This document shows positions 61,840 through 64,000 of a DNA stretch of 64,000 bases, piece after piece. This DNA comes from DSUN01 sp035527715 (lineage in GTDB: Bacteria; Planctomycetota; PUPC01; DSUN01): assembly GCA_035527715.1 (NCBI GenBank), contig DATKZY010000096.1, positions 1-64,000 of the forward strand, written 5' to 3'. Made by a program: the position numbers and the translations under genes. Positions within the stretch are counted from its first letter, which is position 1. Every line of letters begins with the position of its first letter. Under the pieces are notes generated by a model, which saw nothing but the letters and a program-made list of their open reading frames with translations, searched no databases and was not told the DNA's origin.

Positions 61840-62168
61840 GAGCCTGTCCAGAAATCCACGTGCGGCTGCGACGCCGCGATTGAGGCCGCGGGCGGGGTCC
61901 TCCTCCTGCGCCGTCGCGCGGCGAAGTGGAGGGCGATGGCGCCGAGGGCGATGGCGAGGCCGAGCGCGCCGACGAGGAGGCCGGCCTGGGTGGGCGCCAG
62001 GGCGCGGACGACCGCGGTGGCGAGGTCGGGCGGCGAGCCGTCGGTGTGGGCCTGCGCGAGGGCGACGACGGCGGTCATGCGCCGCACGGCGAGAAACAGC
62101 CCGAGGGCCGGCCCGCCGAACGTGACGGCCAGCCCGGCGATCAGGGCGAAGAAGTGAGCTTTCTTCAT
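61836..62168 (-). CDS. Small two-TM membrane protein of unknown function
   Basis: The 110-residue protein has two hydrophobic helices (HFFALIAGLAVTFGGPALGLFLAV and TQAGLLVGALGLAIALGAIALHF) joined by ~35 residues (SPPDLATAVVRALAPT), and a strongly basic tail (ARRRRRRT). The pattern of the second helix faintly recalls the ExbB/TolQ channel helix (AxxxTxxGLLVA), but the protein is too short for that family. Start ATG 62168. It ends inside the CTAG shared with the convergent gene. Confidence 0.6.
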   Translation of the reverse strand: MKKAHFFALIAGLAVTFGGPALGLFLAVRRMTAVVALAQAHTDGSPPDLATAVVRALAPTQAGLLVGALGLAIALGAIALHFAARRRRRRTPPAASIAASQPHVDFWTGS

Positions 62169-62238
62169 CCTCGGCTCCAAGGGGGTAACCGGGGGAATCC
62201 TACCATGAACCGCAGCGCGCGGCAAACGCCCCCGGCCA

Positions 62239-62295
62239 GGGGTCACATCTTCATTTCGCACATGGCGGCTATGTGCCAAGTGAAGATGTAACCCC
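62239..62295 (+). repeat. 57-bp palindromic element, intergenic (copy 3)
   Basis: Same family as 18563-18619 and 32756-32812. The arms read GGGGTCACATCTTCATTT and its near-complement with an ATGGCGGCTAT centre and the same conserved C-C mismatch. It lies in the gap upstream of the promoter at 62337. Confidence 0.95.
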
Positions 62296-62336
62296 GGCGT
62301 GCGGCCCGCGGGCAGCGATTCTCGCCGTGCGCCGTG

Positions 62337-62365
62337 TTGCAAAGGAGGTGGGGCGCTAGTATAAT
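62337..62365 (+). promoter_or_regulatory. Predicted promoter for the AAA/TPR gene
   Basis: TTGCAA (62337-62342), 17-bp spacer, TATAAT (62360-62365, consensus), ~53 nt before the TTG start. Confidence 0.7.
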
Positions 62366-62417
62366 CGGGAGCCTGCGTGGGTGTGTCCTCCGCGCGTGGG
62401 GCGTTGGAGACAGAGCG

Positions 62418-64000
62418 TTGGCAGGGTTCACGTTCGTTGGCCGCGAGGCTCAAGTCGCCGCGTTCCGGCAGATGCTGGAGCGCCCGGAGGGGGAGGCGCT
62501 GCTGGTGGCGGGCGCGGAGGGCTGCGGCAAGTCGCACCTGCTGCGTCAGTTGCGGCACGAGGCCGAGCGCGTGGGACGCCACGTGGTGCTGCACTGCTGC
62601 CTGGGGCACCTGCTGGACGCGGACCTGCGGCAGTATGCCATCCTGAGCTCGGTGGCGGCGGCCCATGAGCCGGCCGCGCTGCACGCGGGGGGGATGCCGT
62701 CGGAGAGAGGCCCCGCGGGGCGGCTGGTGCCCAATCCCCGCGAGTTCTTCGGCCACCTGCTGGGCGAGGACCACCGCCCCGTGAGCGAGAAGCTGCTGGG
62801 GCTGCTCTCGGTGGCCTCGGGCCACCTGGCCCCCGAGAGCCGCCTCGTGCTGCTGCTCGACCTGGGGCGCGCCCAGAGCGGGAATGCCTTTCCCGTGGAG
62901 TACCTGACCCGGCGCCTGCCCGAGAACGTGAAGCTGGTGATCGCGGCAGGCGTGGTCCCCGAGGGTTTGGCCGACCTGCGGAACGCGGCGATCGTGCCCG
63001 AGCTGCCGCCCTTCGGCGAGGCAGAGGTCGCGCGGCTGCTGGACTTCCATCTGCCGCGCGGGACGGCGGTGCAGCCGCTGGCGGCGGTGGCCCTCGAGGT
63101 GTTCCAGGGCTCCCCCCTGCTGACCGATCTGGCGGCGAAGCTGGTCGCGGACTCGGCGAGCCCCGCGGCCGCCCTGGGCACCCTGCCGGCGTCGGCCCCG
63201 GACCTCTGCCAGCAACTGCTGGCCCACCTGAGCGAGGAGCAGCGCGCGCTGGTGGACTGCCTGGCCCGCGTGCCGTCGGGGCTGGATGCGACGGCGCTGC
63301 GCGTGCTGCTGGGCCTCTCGGAGGCGGATCTCCAGCGGCTGTTGCTGTGCGAGGAGATCCGCAACGTGGTGGTGCTGCAGCGCGGGCCGCGGGGCATCGA
63401 TGCCTGCCTCTCCCACGAGAGCCTGGGCGACCTGTACCTCGGCGAGAAGGACCCGCAGACCGCGGTCTTCCACAAGCGCGTGGCCGCGCACTTCCTGGGC
63501 CTCGTGCACAAGGACCCCCACCACGTCGAGGCCCTCAGCGCGCATTCCTACCACATCCGGCTCTCGGGCGACCCCACGCAGTTCATGCAGGACTTTCCCA
63601 GGACTCTCAGGCTCAAGCAGGGCCTGGGCCTCCTGCACCTGCTGGCCAGCGAGTACCGGCTGCTGCTGATGTGGTCCAGGACGAGCGACACCCCGATCAA
63701 CCGCGCGCTGTGCACGGCCAACCTCGCCCGCATCTACCAGCAGCTCGGGGCGCACCAGGAGGCCCTCCGGCACCACAAGGAGGCCCTCGACACCTATCAG
63801 AAGCAGCGCGACCGCAGCGGCACGGCCGTGCAGCTCGGCTGCATCGCCTCGGCGCTGTGCGACCTCGGGCACCACGACGAGGCCATCAAGTCGCTCCAGC
63901 AGGCCATGGCCATCAACGAGGCCCTGGGCAGCAAGGCGGCCCTGGCCTCGGACCTCACGAGCCTGGGGACGCTTCAGGAGCGCCTGGGGCGCCTTCACGA
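62418..64000 (+). CDS. AAA/STAND-type ATPase with TPR repeats, 3' partial
   Basis: The frame stays open from TTG 62418 to the window end (over 527 codons). FVGREAQVAAFRQML is the AAA_16/STAND start, Walker A is GAEGCGKSH, and Walker B is RLVLLLDLG. A winged-helix-like region (LLAHLSEEQRALVDCLARVP) follows, and the last ~120 residues are TPRs (ALCTANLARIYQQLGAHQEALRHHKEALDTYQ). This is the layout of STAND signalling NTPases, which oligomerise on ligand binding. The output domain, if any, lies beyond the window. TTG was chosen because the V-G-R-E motif follows at once and the promoter is close. Confidence 0.8.
   Translation, partial: MAGFTFVGREAQVAAFRQMLERPEGEALLVAGAEGCGKSHLLRQLRHEAERVGRHVVLHCCLGHLLDADLRQYAILSSVAAAHEPAALHAGGMPSERGPAGRLVPNPREFFGHLLGEDHRPVSEKLLGLLSVASGHLAPESRLVLLLDLGRAQSGNAFPVEYLTRRLPENVKLVIAAGVVPEGLADLRNAAIVPELPPFGEAEVARLLDFHLPRGTAVQPLAAVALEVFQGSPLLTDLAAKLVADSASPAAALGTLPASAPDLCQQLLAHLSEEQRALVDCLARVPSGLDATALRVLLGLSEADLQRLLLCEEIRNVVVLQRGPRGIDACLSHESLGDLYLGEKDPQTAVFHKRVAAHFLGLVHKDPHHVEALSAHSYHIRLSGDPTQFMQDFPRTLRLKQGLGLLHLLASEYRLLLMWSRTSDTPINRALCTANLARIYQQLGAHQEALRHHKEALDTYQKQRDRSGTAVQLGCIASALCDLGHHDEAIKSLQQAMAINEALGSKAALASDLTSLGTLQERLGRLH

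Overview
The window is high-GC bacterial DNA. Gene content points to Planctomycetota or a close PVC-type relative, very likely a metagenome-derived genome: DUF6785/OPT-like membrane proteins, heparinase II/III-like polysaccharide lyases, an arylsulfatase, formylglycine-generating-enzyme (FGE)-fold proteins, UroD-family methyltransferase-like proteins, a Tat-exported Gfo/Idh/MocA protein and many HEAT/TPR/WD40 proteins. This placement is inference from gene families. No rRNA, tRNA or CRISPR array was seen.

Layout. (1) 3-17469, + strand: a polysaccharide-lyase-like protein, a HEAT/beta-propeller protein, then a transport island: two large DUF6785/OPT-like membrane proteins, a 1722-residue fusion of a degenerate M28 peptidase domain to an FtsX permease, a second FtsX permease and two LolD/MacB-type ATPases. 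A palindromic repeat sits just after the stop codon of most of these genes. (2) 17621-22531, +: GH32 glycosidase, sulfatase and GlpD-like dehydrogenase behind one predicted promoter. (3) 22532-23515: about 1 kb of repeats. (4) 23516-30942: a TPR lipoprotein and a PilZ protein fused to an inactive S24-like domain, divergent from a compact type II secretion/pilus-like operon (ATPase, two inner-membrane F proteins, two pseudopilins, one GspK-like stub). (5) 30952-47227, - strand: L,D-transpeptidase, two FGE-fold proteins, LRR lipoprotein, two UroD-family proteins plus a UroD remnant, an inositol-phosphatase-like protein, a beta-propeller, a transglutaminase-like protein, an Smr protein, a MazF/RHH toxin-antitoxin pair, an AGCS symporter, a GH4 glycosidase and a WD40 protein. 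(6) 47690-54902, +: a 1331-residue heparinase-like protein, a REP-associated (RAYT) transposase flanked by its own GTAG-headed REP pairs, a third UroD-family protein and an MFS nucleoside-type transporter. (7) 54918-57539, -: a HEAT membrane protein and a cytoplasmic heparinase-like protein. (8) 57632-64000: Cys-rich lipoprotein, Gfo/Idh/MocA protein, C45-like Ntn hydrolase, a small membrane protein, and an AAA/TPR regulator running off the end.

As a whole the genes suggest a heterotroph that degrades sulfated or uronic polysaccharides and imports the products. The most unusual features are the palindromic repeats. At least eight families are present. One 57-bp palindrome occurs three times, twice inside protein-coding genes in the same frame and orientation, adding 19 codons each time. 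A second, 93-bp palindrome lies in frame in one of those same genes. The M28-FtsX fusion with its surrounding transport island and the PilZ-S24 fusion beside the secretion operon are the best candidates for undescribed protein systems.
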